DNA of 64,000 bases from Xanthobacter sp. NM-25. Its GTDB lineage: Bacteria > Pseudomonadota > Alphaproteobacteria > Rhizobiales > Xanthobacteraceae. Made by a program: the position numbers and the translations under genes. Under the pieces are notes generated by a model. It saw only the letters and a list, made by a program, of their open reading frames with translations. It was not told the origin of the DNA and did not search any database. The stretch lies in assembly GCF_022138605.1 (NCBI RefSeq), contig NZ_JACBFS010000001.1, positions 930,001 to 994,000 on the forward strand, read 5' to 3'. Shown piece after piece: positions 17,587-25,519 of the stretch. The number at the start of each line of letters is the position of its first letter. The first letter of the stretch is position 1.

Positions 17587-18024
17587 ATGTCCGAGCCTGA
17601 ACATTCTCCAGAAGGAGAGCGCCACCGGGCCGCGGACGCGACGCAGGCGCCCCGGCCGACCGATTCCGAGCTCGGCGCTCGACTGGAGCAGCTCAACTCG
17701 TCGTTGAGCCAGGCTCGATCCAAGGGAGCAGCACCCGCGGCCGCACGGCCCGCCGGTGACACCTCCTCCCGGTCGGGCGTCGCTCTCGCCTTCCGCCTGG
17801 GCGCGGAGTTCGTGTCGGGCGTGCTGGTGGGGGCGCTCCTCGGCTACGGTTTGGACCGATTGCTGGCGATCACGCCCTGGGGGCTGATCGTCTTCACCTT
17901 GGTGGGCTTCGGCGCCGGGGTGCTGAACATGATGCGTGCCGCCGGCGAAGGCCCCAAGCGCGCGTCTCCCGGAACGGCTTCGGCGCCGCCCGCCAAGGGT
18001 CGCGACGGCCAGACCGGGAACTGA
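17587..18024 (+). CDS. atpI: ATP synthase protein I
   Basis: A 145-residue protein. A hydrophilic N terminus of about 60 residues precedes two membrane helices (about 72-95 and 100-118), with the conserved AtpI feature GALLGYGLDRLL. AtpI assists assembly of the c-ring of F1F0 ATP synthase and may take part in Mg2+ handling. It is the first gene of the F0 operon, as usual in alphaproteobacteria. The start at 17587 is preferred because of GAGG upstream; an ATG 30 bp earlier is possible. Confidence 0.9.
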   Translation: MSEPEHSPEGERHRAADATQAPRPTDSELGARLEQLNSSLSQARSKGAAPAAARPAGDTSSRSGVALAFRLGAEFVSGVLVGALLGYGLDRLLAITPWGLIVFTLVGFGAGVLNMMRAAGEGPKRASPGTASAPPAKGRDGQTGN

Positions 18025-18078
18025 CGCCGCCGCGCGGCAGGGCTGTGGCGGCACGGCATTTGGGCCTTCGGGCCAGAG

Positions 18079-18174
18079 GGTTTCCTGGCGGCTTTGGCCG
18101 CATCAGCTTCACGCGGCTCCGGCCGCACGAGTTTCACGCGGCTCCGGCCGCTCAGTTTGGCGCGGCCTCGGCCG
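18079..18174 (+). repeat. About four tandem 22-25 bp repeats between atpI and atpB
   Basis: Units sharing the core TTTCACGCGGCTCCGGCCG start near 18079, 18101, 18126 and 18151; the middle two are nearly identical. They are untranslated and would lie in the leader between atpI and atpB. Confidence 0.75.
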
Positions 18175-18224
18175 CAATGCATTGACCGCGGCGTCAGCGC
18201 CGCATGGCAGGGGGCGCGTTTCGG

Positions 18225-18977
18225 ATGACCGTCGATCCGATCCATCAATTCCAGATCAAGCGCTTTGCGGACCTGCTGAATGTCAGCGGCGTGCAGTTCT
18301 CGTTCACGAACTCCGCGATCTTCATGTTCGCCATCGTGGCCATCGTCTTCTTCTTCCTCACCTATGCCACCCGCGGCCGTACCCTGGTGCCGGGCCGGGC
18401 GCAGTCGGTGGCGGAGATGGGGTACGAATTCATCGCCAAGATGGTGCGCGATTCGGCGGGCAACGAAGGCATGGTCTTCTTTCCCTTCGTGTTCTCGCTG
18501 TTCACCTTCGTGCTGGTGGCGAACATCGTCGGCCTCATCCCCTACACCTTCACGGTGACCGCCCACCTGATCGTCACCGCTGCCCTGGCGCTGCTGGTGA
18601 TCGGCACGGTCATCGTCTACGGCTTCCTGAAGCACGGCTCGCACTTCCTGCACCTGTTCGTGCCGTCGGGCGTGCCGGCCTTCCTGCTGCCGTTCCTGGT
18701 GGTGATCGAGGTCATCTCCTTCCTCTCCCGCCCCATCAGCCTCTCGCTGCGTCTGTTCGCCAACATGCTGGCGGGCCATATCGCCCTGAAGGTGTTCGCC
18801 TTCTTCGTGGTGGGCCTGGCTTCGGCCGGCGTGGTCGGGTGGTTCGGCGCGACGCTGCCGTTCTTCATGATCGTGGCGCTCACCGCGCTCGAGCTGCTGG
18901 TGGCGGTGCTGCAGGCCTATGTGTTCGCGGTGCTCACCTCGATCTACCTCAACGACGCCATCCACCCCGGCCACTGA
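18225..18977 (+). CDS. atpB: F0F1 ATP synthase subunit a
   Basis: A 250-residue integral membrane subunit that forms the two proton half-channels against the c-ring. The essential Arg lies in SLRLFANMLAGH, in the conserved long helix. The N terminus MTVDPIHQF is the usual start in Xanthobacteraceae-type proteins and is preceded by a G-rich ribosome site; an upstream ATG at 18204 would add seven residues. Third in function but second in gene order, as in other alphaproteobacterial F0 operons. Membrane helices run through most of the sequence. Confidence 0.96.
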   Translation: MTVDPIHQFQIKRFADLLNVSGVQFSFTNSAIFMFAIVAIVFFFLTYATRGRTLVPGRAQSVAEMGYEFIAKMVRDSAGNEGMVFFPFVFSLFTFVLVANIVGLIPYTFTVTAHLIVTAALALLVIGTVIVYGFLKHGSHFLHLFVPSGVPAFLLPFLVVIEVISFLSRPISLSLRLFANMLAGHIALKVFAFFVVGLASAGVVGWFGATLPFFMIVALTALELLVAVLQAYVFAVLTSIYLNDAIHPGH

Positions 18978-19058
18978 CGGCCGGGCGCGGTGACGCGCTG
19001 ATCCGTTCAAGTTTCACCCGTCTCACCAATCCAAACGGTTTTCTCAAGGAGCAGTCCA

Positions 19059-19286
19059 ATGGAAGCGGAAGCTGGAAAGTTCATCGGTGCCGGCCTCGCC
19101 TGCCTCGGTATGGGTCTCGCCGGCGTCGGCGTCGGTAACATCTTCGGCAACTTCCTGTCCGGCGCGCTGCGCAACCCGTCGGCCGCCGATGGCCAGTTCG
19201 CCCGGGCCTTCATCGGCGCGGCGCTCGCCGAAGGTCTCGGCATCTTCTCGCTCGTCGTGGCGCTCGTTCTGCTGTTCGTGGCCTGA
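19059..19286 (+). CDS. atpE: F0F1 ATP synthase subunit c
   Basis: A 75-residue hairpin of two membrane helices joined by the polar loop RNPS. The proton-carrying carboxylate is Glu58 in GAALAEGLGIF, and the first helix has the glycine-rich packing pattern GMGLAGVGVGN. Several copies form the rotor ring. AAGGAG eight bases before the ATG gives the strongest ribosome site in the operon, fitting the high copy number needed. A stable hairpin follows the stop. Confidence 0.97.
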   Translation: MEAEAGKFIGAGLACLGMGLAGVGVGNIFGNFLSGALRNPSAADGQFARAFIGAALAEGLGIFSLVVALVLLFVA

Positions 19287-19303
19287 TTCAGGCAGGGGCA
19301 GGG

Positions 19304-19330
19304 AGCCTCGCGCCACGGGGCGCGGGGCTT
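19304..19330 (+). promoter_or_regulatory. Intercistronic hairpin after atpE
   Basis: AGCCTCGCGCC (19304-19314) pairs with GGCGCGGGGCT (19319-19329) in an 11-bp stem with one G-T pair and an ACGG loop. Only a short T stretch follows. It may protect the atpE message or partly terminate, helping to set the excess of subunit c. Confidence 0.6.
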
Positions 19331-19359
19331 TGGTCTAGTTCAAGTCAGGCGGGCGAGCC

Positions 19360-20055
19360 ATGATGAAGCCGTGGAAGTTTTCTGTCGCGTTGGCGGTGAC
19401 GGGCGTGTGCCTCCTGGCTGCGCCGCTCGCCGTCGCACCGAAAGCCGCATATGCCGAGCCGGTCCGTGTGGCCGAGGCGGCGCCCGCGCAAACTGCCCCC
19501 GGCGGCCATGCCGTCGCCGGTGGCCACGAGAATGTGGTGGACGAGCATGCGGTGACGTTTCCGCCGTTCGACGCCACCACCTTCCCCTCCCAGCTTTTGT
19601 GGCTGGCCATCTCCTTCGGCCTGCTCTACCTGCTGATGAGCCGCGTGGCGCTGCCGCGCATCGGCCGCATCCTGGAAGAGCGCCACGACCGCATCGCCGA
19701 CGACCTCGAGGAAGCGGTGAAGCACCGCACCGAGAGCGAAGCCGCCCAGGCCGCCTATGAAAAGGCGCTCAACGAGGCACGCACCAAGGCCAATACCATC
19801 GCCGGCGAAACCCGCGACCGGTTGGCCGCCGATTCCGACACCAACCGCAAGTCGCTCGAGGCGGATCTCGCCGCGAAGCTGACCGCCGCCGAGCAGCGCA
19901 TCGCCAGCACCAAGAGCGATGCCATGAGCCACGTGCGCGGCATTGCGGTGGATACCACGCAGGCGATCGTCAACACGCTCATCGGCTCCACCCCGGCCTC
20001 CGCCGACGTGGAGCGCGCGGTGGACGCGGCGCTGACCGCCAAGGATGCCGCCTGA
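19360..20055 (+). CDS. atpF': F0F1 ATP synthase subunit b'
   Basis: A 231-residue peripheral stalk subunit. It has an unusually long N-terminal extension (1-65) that looks like a signal peptide ending near AYA at 32, followed by an Ala/Pro/His-rich stretch. A single membrane helix (about 73-95) and a long charged coiled coil to the C terminus follow. With subunit b it forms the b/b' stator typical of photosynthetic and many other alphaproteobacteria. The extension is longer than in most b' proteins; processing is an inference. Confidence 0.9.
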   Translation: MMKPWKFSVALAVTGVCLLAAPLAVAPKAAYAEPVRVAEAAPAQTAPGGHAVAGGHENVVDEHAVTFPPFDATTFPSQLLWLAISFGLLYLLMSRVALPRIGRILEERHDRIADDLEEAVKHRTESEAAQAAYEKALNEARTKANTIAGETRDRLAADSDTNRKSLEADLAAKLTAAEQRIASTKSDAMSHVRGIAVDTTQAIVNTLIGSTPASADVERAVDAALTAKDAA

Positions 20056-20200
20056 GCGCAGCGTCCGCCCACACCGCCGATGGTTCGGCGGCCCTGTTCA
20101 GCCCCCGGGCGCCGCGCGCAGCGCCCACCGGGATGACCCATAGATTGCCTCCCGCCTCGCCACCCGGGGCCGGCGGGCCGACGGATCTGAGGACCGTGTC

Positions 20201-20692
20201 ATGAGCGAGATGGAACTGGCGGAACTCTGGGTCGCCATCGCCTTCCTGGTATTCGTGGGCATTCTGCTCTACGCCGGCGCCCATCGCGCCATCACCTCCG
20301 CCCTCGACAAGCGCGGCTCGCGCATCGCCGCCGAGCTGGAAGAGGCGCGCCGGCTGAAGGAAGAGGCGCAGAAGCTGGTCGCCGAATTCAAGCGCAAACA
20401 GCGCGAGGCCGAGGCGGAAGCCGAATCCATCGTCACCGCGGCCAAGGCCGAGGCCGAGCGGCTGGCCGCCGAAGCCAAGACCAAGATGGAAGATTTCGTC
20501 GCCCGCCGCACCAAGATGGCGGAAGAGAAGATCGCCCAGGCTGAGAAGCAGGCCATCGACGACGTCAAGGCGATTGCCGCCGACGCCGCCGCCCGCGCCG
20601 CGGAAGGCCTGCTCGGCGCCGCCGCTGTCGGCAGCGTGGCTGACCGGCTGATCACCGGCGCCATTTCGGAAGTGAAGTCCAAGCTCAACTGA
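20201..20692 (+). CDS. atpF: F0F1 ATP synthase subunit b
   Basis: A 163-residue stator subunit: one N-terminal membrane helix (about 7-26), then an uninterrupted Ala/Glu/Lys-rich coiled coil (about 35-140). It anchors F1 to subunit a together with b'. GAGGACC upstream is a clear ribosome site. It is the last gene of this operon; the F1 genes are elsewhere, as usual in this class. A strong terminator follows. Confidence 0.94.
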   Translation: MSEMELAELWVAIAFLVFVGILLYAGAHRAITSALDKRGSRIAAELEEARRLKEEAQKLVAEFKRKQREAEAEAESIVTAAKAEAERLAAEAKTKMEDFVARRTKMAEEKIAQAEKQAIDDVKAIAADAAARAAEGLLGAAAVGSVADRLITGAISEVKSKLN

Positions 20693-20711
20693 GCCGGACG
20701 GACGCCCATCA

Positions 20712-20738
20712 AAGCCGCCCGGGAGGGCGGCTTTTTTT
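20712..20738 (+). terminator. Rho-independent terminator of the F0 operon
   Basis: AAGCCGCCC (20712-20720) pairs with GGGCGGCTT (20725-20733) around a 4-nt loop and is followed by seven T. Confidence 0.92.
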
Positions 20739-21194
20739 GCGCCTGAACGGCCGGCTCCTCCTCCACTACGCCGGCTGCTCCGGAGCGTCCGCCCTATCGG
20801 CCCACCCCTGCGCGTGTGTCGGCTCCCGCCACATAGCGCCAGCAGCGGTCCAAGACGGAGGCATTGACTGCGGAGCCGGCACCTCGCCGCGCCGTTGCCC
20901 CGTTGGAGCGGATGCGCGGCCCGCGCCGCGACGGCCGGTGGCCCCGCCCCTCGCGCCGCTCACGCAGCGGCTTGCCCGCCCGATGAACAGTGGGAGCGCT
21001 CACGGACACGGCATCCGTCCCACGGTCCGCGCGCTCGCAGGCCCCCCTCGGCTGAGAGCCGCACGGCATCCCGCCGCCGGCAGCGCCAATCGGCGCCAGC
21101 GCGGAAGCGTGCACCGGCGATGGTGACGGCGGGGAGACACGGCCCCCCGCGGCGGGGCCTTGAAATCCGGGGCAGGCCAGCGCAATGCTGGCGC
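20739..21194. other. Gene-poor spacer after the F0 operon
   Basis: About 455 bp of GC-rich sequence. Open frames run through it on both strands, but their composition (Arg/Pro/Ala-rich) and lack of ribosome sites argue against coding. The promoter of the SGNH hydrolase gene presumably lies here. No other signal was seen. Confidence 0.5.
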
Positions 21195-22397
21195 ATGATC
21201 TCGGCTCCCGCCATCTTTCGCTCCCTCGCGTGCATCGGCCATAGCGCCAAGCGGAGGGTCGCGGCCGGGCTGCTGCTCGCGGCCGTGGCCCTGGGCCTGC
21301 CCGGTGCGGGGCCAGCGGCGGCGCAGGACGATTTCTTCTTCTTCCTGCGCCCGCCCGCCTCGGTTCCCCAGGCCCCCAGGGAGCGGAACAACGGCTGGTG
21401 GCCGGGCAATATCTTCCAGCCCGCGCAGCCCCGGCGCGCAGCTTCGCCGCCGGCCGCCCCGGCCCCGCCCGTCGCCCGCAAGCCCGCCGAACCGGAAGGC
21501 ACGGTCTACCCCAGTGCCGAGGCGGCGAGCCGGGGACGGCGTCAGCCGCCGTCGCAATTCGTGCTGGTGCTCGGCGATCGCATGGCCGGGCAACTGGCCC
21601 AGGGCCTGGCGGACGCCTATCTGCCCGAGCGGGACCGTGTCGCCATCGTCGAATACACCGTGGACGACAGTGGGTTCCTGGCCCCGCCGGTGGATTGGAT
21701 CAGTAAGGCGCCCGGCGCCATCGCCTCCGGGCGACCGAATGTGACCGTGCTCGGCCTCGGCGCCGAGGACCTGAAGCCCATCACCGAGAACGGCCTCGTG
21801 CTGGAGCCGCTGACCGACCGCTGGACCGAGGCCTACAGCCGGCGCGTGGACGACGTGCTTGCCGCACTGCGGGAGAAGGCGGGCCGGGTGATCGTGGTGG
21901 GCCTCGCGCCGGTCTCGAACACCGGCGTTTCGGAAGCCTATGCCCGTCTCAACGAGATCCTGCGCGCCCGCGCGGCGCGCGCCGGACTGCCATTCGTGAA
22001 TGTCTGGGATGGCTTCGTGGATGAGGACGGCAAGTATCTGGCCACCGGGCCGGCGGTGGACGGCCAACGCCGCCGCCTGCGCTACAATGACGGCATCCGC
22101 TTTACGCGGGCCGGCGGGCGCAAGCTGGCGTTCTTCGTGGAGAAGGACCTGAACCGCCTGCTGGAGGACCCCGCCAAGCCCAGCACCTCGGTGGAGGGCG
22201 CGCGTGCCCCCCTCACCCTGATCGGCGGGCCGGTCCGCGACAAGGACCTGAAGCCGGAACCGGCGAGCCTCTCCGCCGACCCCGCGCGGGCCGCCACCGA
22301 GGCGCTGCGGCAAGGCGTGCCGCCCCCGGCCCTGCGCGGCCGCACCGATGACTTTTCCTGGCCGCCCCCCGGCCTGGAGGCGCCGGCCGCCAATTGA
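21195..22397 (+). CDS. DUF459 family SGNH/GDSL-type hydrolase, exported
   Basis: A 400-residue protein with an N-terminal signal-like segment (about 20-44, ending GPAAAQ), a Pro/Ala-rich linker and a SGNH-fold domain (about 115-330). In DUF459 proteins the catalytic block I Ser is often replaced by the pattern VLVLGDRMAGQLA, as here. Later blocks include a YNDGIRFTRAGGRKLA element with a His-equivalent region. Such proteins are thought to act on cell-envelope glycans or acyl groups. The start at 21195 is chosen for the signal peptide; upstream in-frame ATGs exist, for example at 21120. Confidence 0.8.
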   Translation: MISAPAIFRSLACIGHSAKRRVAAGLLLAAVALGLPGAGPAAAQDDFFFFLRPPASVPQAPRERNNGWWPGNIFQPAQPRRAASPPAAPAPPVARKPAEPEGTVYPSAEAASRGRRQPPSQFVLVLGDRMAGQLAQGLADAYLPERDRVAIVEYTVDDSGFLAPPVDWISKAPGAIASGRPNVTVLGLGAEDLKPITENGLVLEPLTDRWTEAYSRRVDDVLAALREKAGRVIVVGLAPVSNTGVSEAYARLNEILRARAARAGLPFVNVWDGFVDEDGKYLATGPAVDGQRRRLRYNDGIRFTRAGGRKLAFFVEKDLNRLLEDPAKPSTSVEGARAPLTLIGGPVRDKDLKPEPASLSADPARAATEALRQGVPPPALRGRTDDFSWPPPGLEAPAAN

Positions 22398-22523
22398 CGT
22401 CCGCGCGGCGAGACACTCCGCCGCGTGGCGGTGCGCCGACCGCCTCCCCCTCCGCCCACAGTCGCGCTTCCCGCGACGGCGCCGACGCCTTAAGTTCCGC
22501 TCGGGACATTAGGGGAGTTTTCC

Positions 22524-23402
22524 ATGAGCATTCGCCCGCGCCGCAGCGTTCTCTACATGCCGGGTTCCAACGCCCGCGCCCTCGAGAAGGCGCGGACCCT
22601 GCCGGCCGACGGCGTGATTCTCGACCTGGAGGACGCGGTGGCGCCCGACGCCAAGGTGGAAGCGCGCGGCCGCATCGTGGAGACGGTGAAGGCCGGCGGC
22701 TTCGGCCCCCGCGAGGTGGTCATCCGCATCAACGGCCTCGACACCCCCTGGGGCTCCGATGATCTGGATGCCGCCGCCAGCGCCGCGCCCGATGCCATTC
22801 TGCTGCCGAAGGTGCAGAGCGTGGAGCAGCTGGTGACCGTGGGCCGCCGGCTGGAGGCGCTGGGTGTTTCGCCGGCCACCCGGGTGTGGGCGATGATCGA
22901 AACGCCGCTCGCCATCCTCGACATCAAGGCCATCGCCGCCGCGGCCAAGGACCCGGTCACCCGCCTTTCGGTGTTCGTGCTGGGCACCAACGACCTGGCC
23001 AAGGAAACCCGCGCGGCGCTGCTGCCCGGCCGCGCGCCCATGGTGGCCTGGCTGACCCTGGTGGTGGCCGCCGCCCGCGCCTATGGCGTGGAGGTGCTCG
23101 ATGGCGTGTGGAACGCCTATCAGGACACCGAGGGTTTCGACGCGGAATGCCTGCAGGGCGCGCAGTTCGGCATGGATGGCAAGACCCTCATTCATCCGAG
23201 CCAGATCGAGCCGTGCAACCGCGCCTTCTCTCCGCCGGAGGCGGAGGTGGCCCGCGCCCGCGCCATCATCGCCGCCTTCGCGCTGCCGGAGAATGCCGGC
23301 AAGGGCGTCATCACCCTCGACGGACGGATGGTGGAGCTGCTGCACGCGGACATGGCCAAGCGCACCGTCGCCGTGGCCGACGCCATCGCCGCCCGGGGCT
23401 GA
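22524..23402 (+). CDS. HpcH/HpaI aldolase family CoA-ester lyase or malyl-CoA thioesterase (CitE/Mcl2-like)
   Basis: A 292-residue TIM-barrel enzyme of the citrate lyase beta / malyl-CoA lyase family. Conserved elements are RSVLYMPGSNARALEKA, the metal-binding ILDLEDAVAPD, MIETPLAILD and the C-terminal GFDAE...GKTLIHPSQI region. The short length and opening sequence resemble Mcl2, the (3S)-malyl-CoA thioesterase of the ethylmalonyl-CoA pathway, more than malyl-CoA lyase Mcl1. A mesaconyl-CoA hydratase-like gene lies 2.1 kb downstream, supporting that pathway. GGGGAG upstream supports the start. Confidence 0.85.
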   Translation: MSIRPRRSVLYMPGSNARALEKARTLPADGVILDLEDAVAPDAKVEARGRIVETVKAGGFGPREVVIRINGLDTPWGSDDLDAAASAAPDAILLPKVQSVEQLVTVGRRLEALGVSPATRVWAMIETPLAILDIKAIAAAAKDPVTRLSVFVLGTNDLAKETRAALLPGRAPMVAWLTLVVAAARAYGVEVLDGVWNAYQDTEGFDAECLQGAQFGMDGKTLIHPSQIEPCNRAFSPPEAEVARARAIIAAFALPENAGKGVITLDGRMVELLHADMAKRTVAVADAIAARG

Positions 23403-23406
23403 TGCC

Positions 23407-24117
23407 ATGACGCTGCGTGTGGTCATGCTGCTCTATCCGGGCCTGACCCAGCTCGATCTCACCGGCCCCTTCGAGGTGCTCTCGCGGCTGCCGGATGTCC
23501 AGATCGAGCTTGCCTGGAAGAAGTGGCGCAAGCCGGTGGAGGATGCCTCCGGCCTCAAGATCATGCCCACCGCCGCGTTCGGCGGGCTCGCCGGTTGCGA
23601 TCTTCTGTTCGTGCCCGGCGGCCCCGGCCAGCTCGACCTGATGGAGGATGTGGAGACGATCGACTTCCTGCGTCGCATGGCGCAGGAGGCCCGCCTCATC
23701 ACCTCGGTGTGCACCGGCTCGCTGCTGCTGGGCACGGCCGGCCTGCTGAAGGGCTACCGCGCCACCTGCCACTGGCTCTCCCTGCCGCAGCTGGCCCTGC
23801 TGGGCGCCGTGCCGGTGGCGGAACGGGTGGTGGTGGACCGCAATCGCATCACTGGCGCGGGAGTCACCTCCGGCATCGATTTCGGTCTTGCCCTGGCGGG
23901 GCAGCTCGCCGGAGAGGACGAGGCCCGGCGCATCGCCCTGGCGCTCGAATACGATCCCGATCCACCCTTTCCGCCCGCCACCACCGATGCGCGCCTGGTG
24001 GACGAGGTGCGCGCGCGCACGGCCCCGTTCCAGGCGCGCCGCATTGCCGCCGCCCGCGCCGCCGGCGCCCGGCTCGGCATCACGCCGCCGGATGGGGACG
24101 CCGCCACCCCCGCGTGA
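23407..24117 (+). CDS. DJ-1/PfpI family protein (isonitrile hydratase-like)
   Basis: A 236-residue glutamine-amidotransferase-like fold. The nucleophile-elbow cysteine lies in ITSVCTGSLLLG, and VPGGPGQLDLM forms the conserved glycine turn. The sequence is close to the InhA (isonitrile hydratase) branch and to the N-terminal half of GlxA/AraC-type regulators, but no AraC domain is present. The substrate is unknown. It begins 4 bp after the CoA-ester lyase gene, so the two are likely co-transcribed. Confidence 0.85.
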   Translation: MTLRVVMLLYPGLTQLDLTGPFEVLSRLPDVQIELAWKKWRKPVEDASGLKIMPTAAFGGLAGCDLLFVPGGPGQLDLMEDVETIDFLRRMAQEARLITSVCTGSLLLGTAGLLKGYRATCHWLSLPQLALLGAVPVAERVVVDRNRITGAGVTSGIDFGLALAGQLAGEDEARRIALALEYDPDPPFPPATTDARLVDEVRARTAPFQARRIAAARAAGARLGITPPDGDAATPA

Positions 24118-24226
24118 CGAGGCGGGGCGGCGCGCCTGCGCCATGCCCAGCGGCGGGGAAATACTCTATGGTTGGGTGGCCAGGCGCCCACGGGGCGCGC
24201 CATCGAAACGCTGAGCCCGCTCGTCC

Positions 24227-24430
24227 ATGAAGCTCTATCGCTACCTCACCGGTCCCGACGACACCTCGTTCTGCAACCGCGTCACCGCGGCCCTCAACAA
24301 GGGCTGGCAGCTGCATGGCGCCCCCACCCTCACCTTCGACCCCGTCAAGGGCCGGGTCATCTGCGGGCAGGCATTGGTCAAGGACGTGCCGGGCGAGTGG
24401 AGCGAGGATGTGAAGCTGTCCGACTATTGA
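24227..24430 (+). CDS. DUF1737 family small protein
   Basis: A 67-residue soluble protein opening with KLYRYLTGPDDTSFCNRVT and containing KGWQLHG, the recognisable DUF1737 pattern. The family is of unknown function and often follows metabolic genes. It is convergent with the cation efflux gene, with 9 bp between the two stops. Confidence 0.85.
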   Translation: MKLYRYLTGPDDTSFCNRVTAALNKGWQLHGAPTLTFDPVKGRVICGQALVKDVPGEWSEDVKLSDY

Positions 24431-24439
24431 GCCGGGCGA

Positions 24440-25354
24440 TCACACCGCGGCACCGGTGCCGGGAATGAGCACCACCGCCACCTCCACATCGTCGCCGGCC
24501 GCCGCGAACTCCTTGCGCACCGCCTCCACCAGCTCGGCGACGACGCCGCGGGTGTGGGCCATGGTCCAGCCATCCTCGAAGCCGAGGTGCAGTTCCACGA
24601 ACATCTTGCCCCCGAACTGTCGGGTGCGGATCTCGCCCAGCTCGGCGAAATCGTCGAAATGGGAGGTGAGCACCCGCAGGATGCGCAGCTGGCCGGCCTC
24701 GTCGATCGCCTGATCGAGCAGGGAGGCGACGGAATTCGAGAGCATGGCCAGGATGTTGTAGATCATGAAGCCGATCACCACGAACGACGCCATGGGATCG
24801 AGATAGAAGATCCAATAGACATCGTTGAAAATCGAGGTGACGACGGTAACGATGAACACCGCGCCCGAGGAAATGGCCGAGACCAGATGCACCCGCGCCT
24901 GCGCCGCCAGCACCGGCGAGCGGGTCTCCGCCGCCAGCCGCAGCGCCTTGCGATTGAGGATGACGTTGCCGATCACCGCCGCGGCGGTGACGAACAGGCC
25001 CAGTTCCGCCCCGCTCACGCCCTCGGGCTGAATGATGCGGGAAATGGCCCGCGTGCCGGCGATGATGACCAGCACGCTCTGCAGCACGGCGATCATCAGC
25101 TCGGCCAGGTTTTCGAGCTTGCCCAGGCCATAGGCGTATTTGCCGGTGTTCGCCCCGTGGGCCAGCCGCAGCACCAGCCAGCAGGCGGTCAGCGCCGTCA
25201 GATCGAACGACGTGGCCAGAAGGTCGGTGAGGATCGCCGCCGAATTGGTGAGCGTCGCGGCCAGGATGTAGAATGGAAACAGGCAGGCCGTGAAGACCAT
25301 GGCCTGAAACGAGAGCTTCTGGCTTTCCGACTGGGACACCGCATTTCCCCCCAT
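24440..25354 (-). CDS. Cation diffusion facilitator (CDF) family transporter
   Basis: A 304-residue membrane protein. About six membrane helices cover 15-210 and a cytoplasmic C-terminal domain (about 215-304) has the ferredoxin-like CDF_C fold. The site residues in helices 2 and 5 are atypical: AAILTDLLATSFDL replaces the usual HxxxD pattern, so the metal specificity (Zn, Mn, Fe) cannot be read. The start at 25354 is preferred; the frame stays open upstream over the divergent gene's leader but without coding character. Divergent from the mesaconyl-CoA hydratase-like gene. Confidence 0.85.
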   Translation of the reverse strand: MGGNAVSQSESQKLSFQAMVFTACLFPFYILAATLTNSAAILTDLLATSFDLTALTACWLVLRLAHGANTGKYAYGLGKLENLAELMIAVLQSVLVIIAGTRAISRIIQPEGVSGAELGLFVTAAAVIGNVILNRKALRLAAETRSPVLAAQARVHLVSAISSGAVFIVTVVTSIFNDVYWIFYLDPMASFVVIGFMIYNILAMLSNSVASLLDQAIDEAGQLRILRVLTSHFDDFAELGEIRTRQFGGKMFVELHLGFEDGWTMAHTRGVVAELVEAVRKEFAAAGDDVEVAVVLIPGTGAAV

Positions 25355-25519
25355 TGCCCGCGTGCCATGAGCACCGGCCGACGCCGTGACGTCAAGCATC
25401 CTCAGCGGGTATTGCCGCAGCGCGAAAAGCCTTGGGATACCCGCATTGCTGGTTGGCGCGCCCGGTTGCCAGCCGCGCGCTCCCTCTGCCAACATGCGAC
25501 ACCACCGTGGGGGAGAGCG

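Noticed and set aside
18101..18174. Tandem units between atpI and atpB as a possible CRISPR
   Set aside because: Units are directly adjacent with no unique spacers and no cas genes nearby.
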